DNA of 37,078 bases from Apostichopus californicus (lineage: Eukaryota > Echinodermata > Holothuroidea > Aspidochirotida > Stichopodidae). The position numbers and the translations under genes are program-made. Position 1 is the first letter of the stretch. Each line of letters begins with the position of its first letter. Location: NCBI GenBank assembly GCA_020650975.1, contig JAIPMN010000767.1, positions 8,904-45,981 of the forward strand, in the 5' to 3' direction. Of the stretch, positions 37,006 to 37,078 are shown one piece after another. Under the pieces are notes generated by a model that was given only the letters and a program-made list of their open reading frames with translations, was not told where the DNA came from and ran no database searches.

Positions 37006-37078
37006 AATATGTGTTGCAATTTGCCCAGTTTGTGTAGTAATTTACCATATAGGCCTACAATACTGCATAACAATTTAC
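37006..37078 (+). repeat. satellite array, continuation to window end
   Basis: CAATTTGCCCAGTTTGTGTAG and TTTACCATATAG units identical in type to 35560-36805; the array runs off the window. Confidence 0.9.

Noticed and set aside
1..37078. A previously undescribed multi-gene system
   Set aside because: Apart from one ADAMTS gene I can support only repeats and intron sequence; no gene cluster, operon-like layout or unusual gene pairing is visible.

Overview
The window is animal (eukaryotic) DNA. Its genes are split by GT-AG introns, it carries tRNA-derived SINEs, a TTAA-flanked MITE, tandem satellites and many long poly-G/poly-C runs, and it has an assembly gap (N at 26606-26765). The low gene density, and SINEs ending in a motif around AAAGCGCTTTGAGA with an (ATT)n tail, suggest a marine invertebrate deuterostome, perhaps an echinoderm such as a sea cucumber. 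That placement is inference from repeat style and gene family, not proof.

One real gene dominates. On the minus strand, 15 consecutive coding exons between 33338 and 4582 encode the last 772 residues of a secreted zinc metalloprotease of the ADAMTS family. The domain order is: C-terminal part of the reprolysin-type catalytic domain with the complete HExxHxxGxxHD zinc site and Met-turn, disintegrin-like domain, first thrombospondin type-1 repeat (TSR), cysteine-rich domain, spacer, three more TSRs, PLAC domain, short tail and stop. Four TSRs plus PLAC, and the local sequence of the catalytic, disintegrin and PLAC regions, place it with the ADAMTS2/3/14 procollagen N-proteinase group. All 15 exon joins were worked out by hand; phases agree at every junction and no frameshift or premature stop was found. 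The signal peptide, prodomain, N-terminal catalytic exons and promoter are not in the window.

Layout: 1-4150 lies downstream of the gene and holds dispersed repeat fragments, a doubtful exon-like ORF (1567-1825), a 103-bp tandem repeat (2181-2760) and a SINE. 4150-4581 is the probable 3' UTR. 4582-33338 is the gene, whose introns hold two copies of a TTAA-flanked MITE, four copies of a tRNA-derived SINE with a TGTA-type tail, one copy of a second SINE family, an inverted repeat with hammerhead-ribozyme-like arms (24824-24940) and a related single arm (30397-30437). 33339-35559 is further intron or upstream sequence. 35560-37078 is a satellite array of about 48-bp units with higher-order duplications, interrupted by a 5'-truncated SINE.

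I see no novel multi-gene system. The points most worth a second look are the hammerhead-like motifs, the altered CGVC motif and the in-frame 24-bp duplication in the protease, and the CT microsatellite that serves as a splice-acceptor pyrimidine tract.
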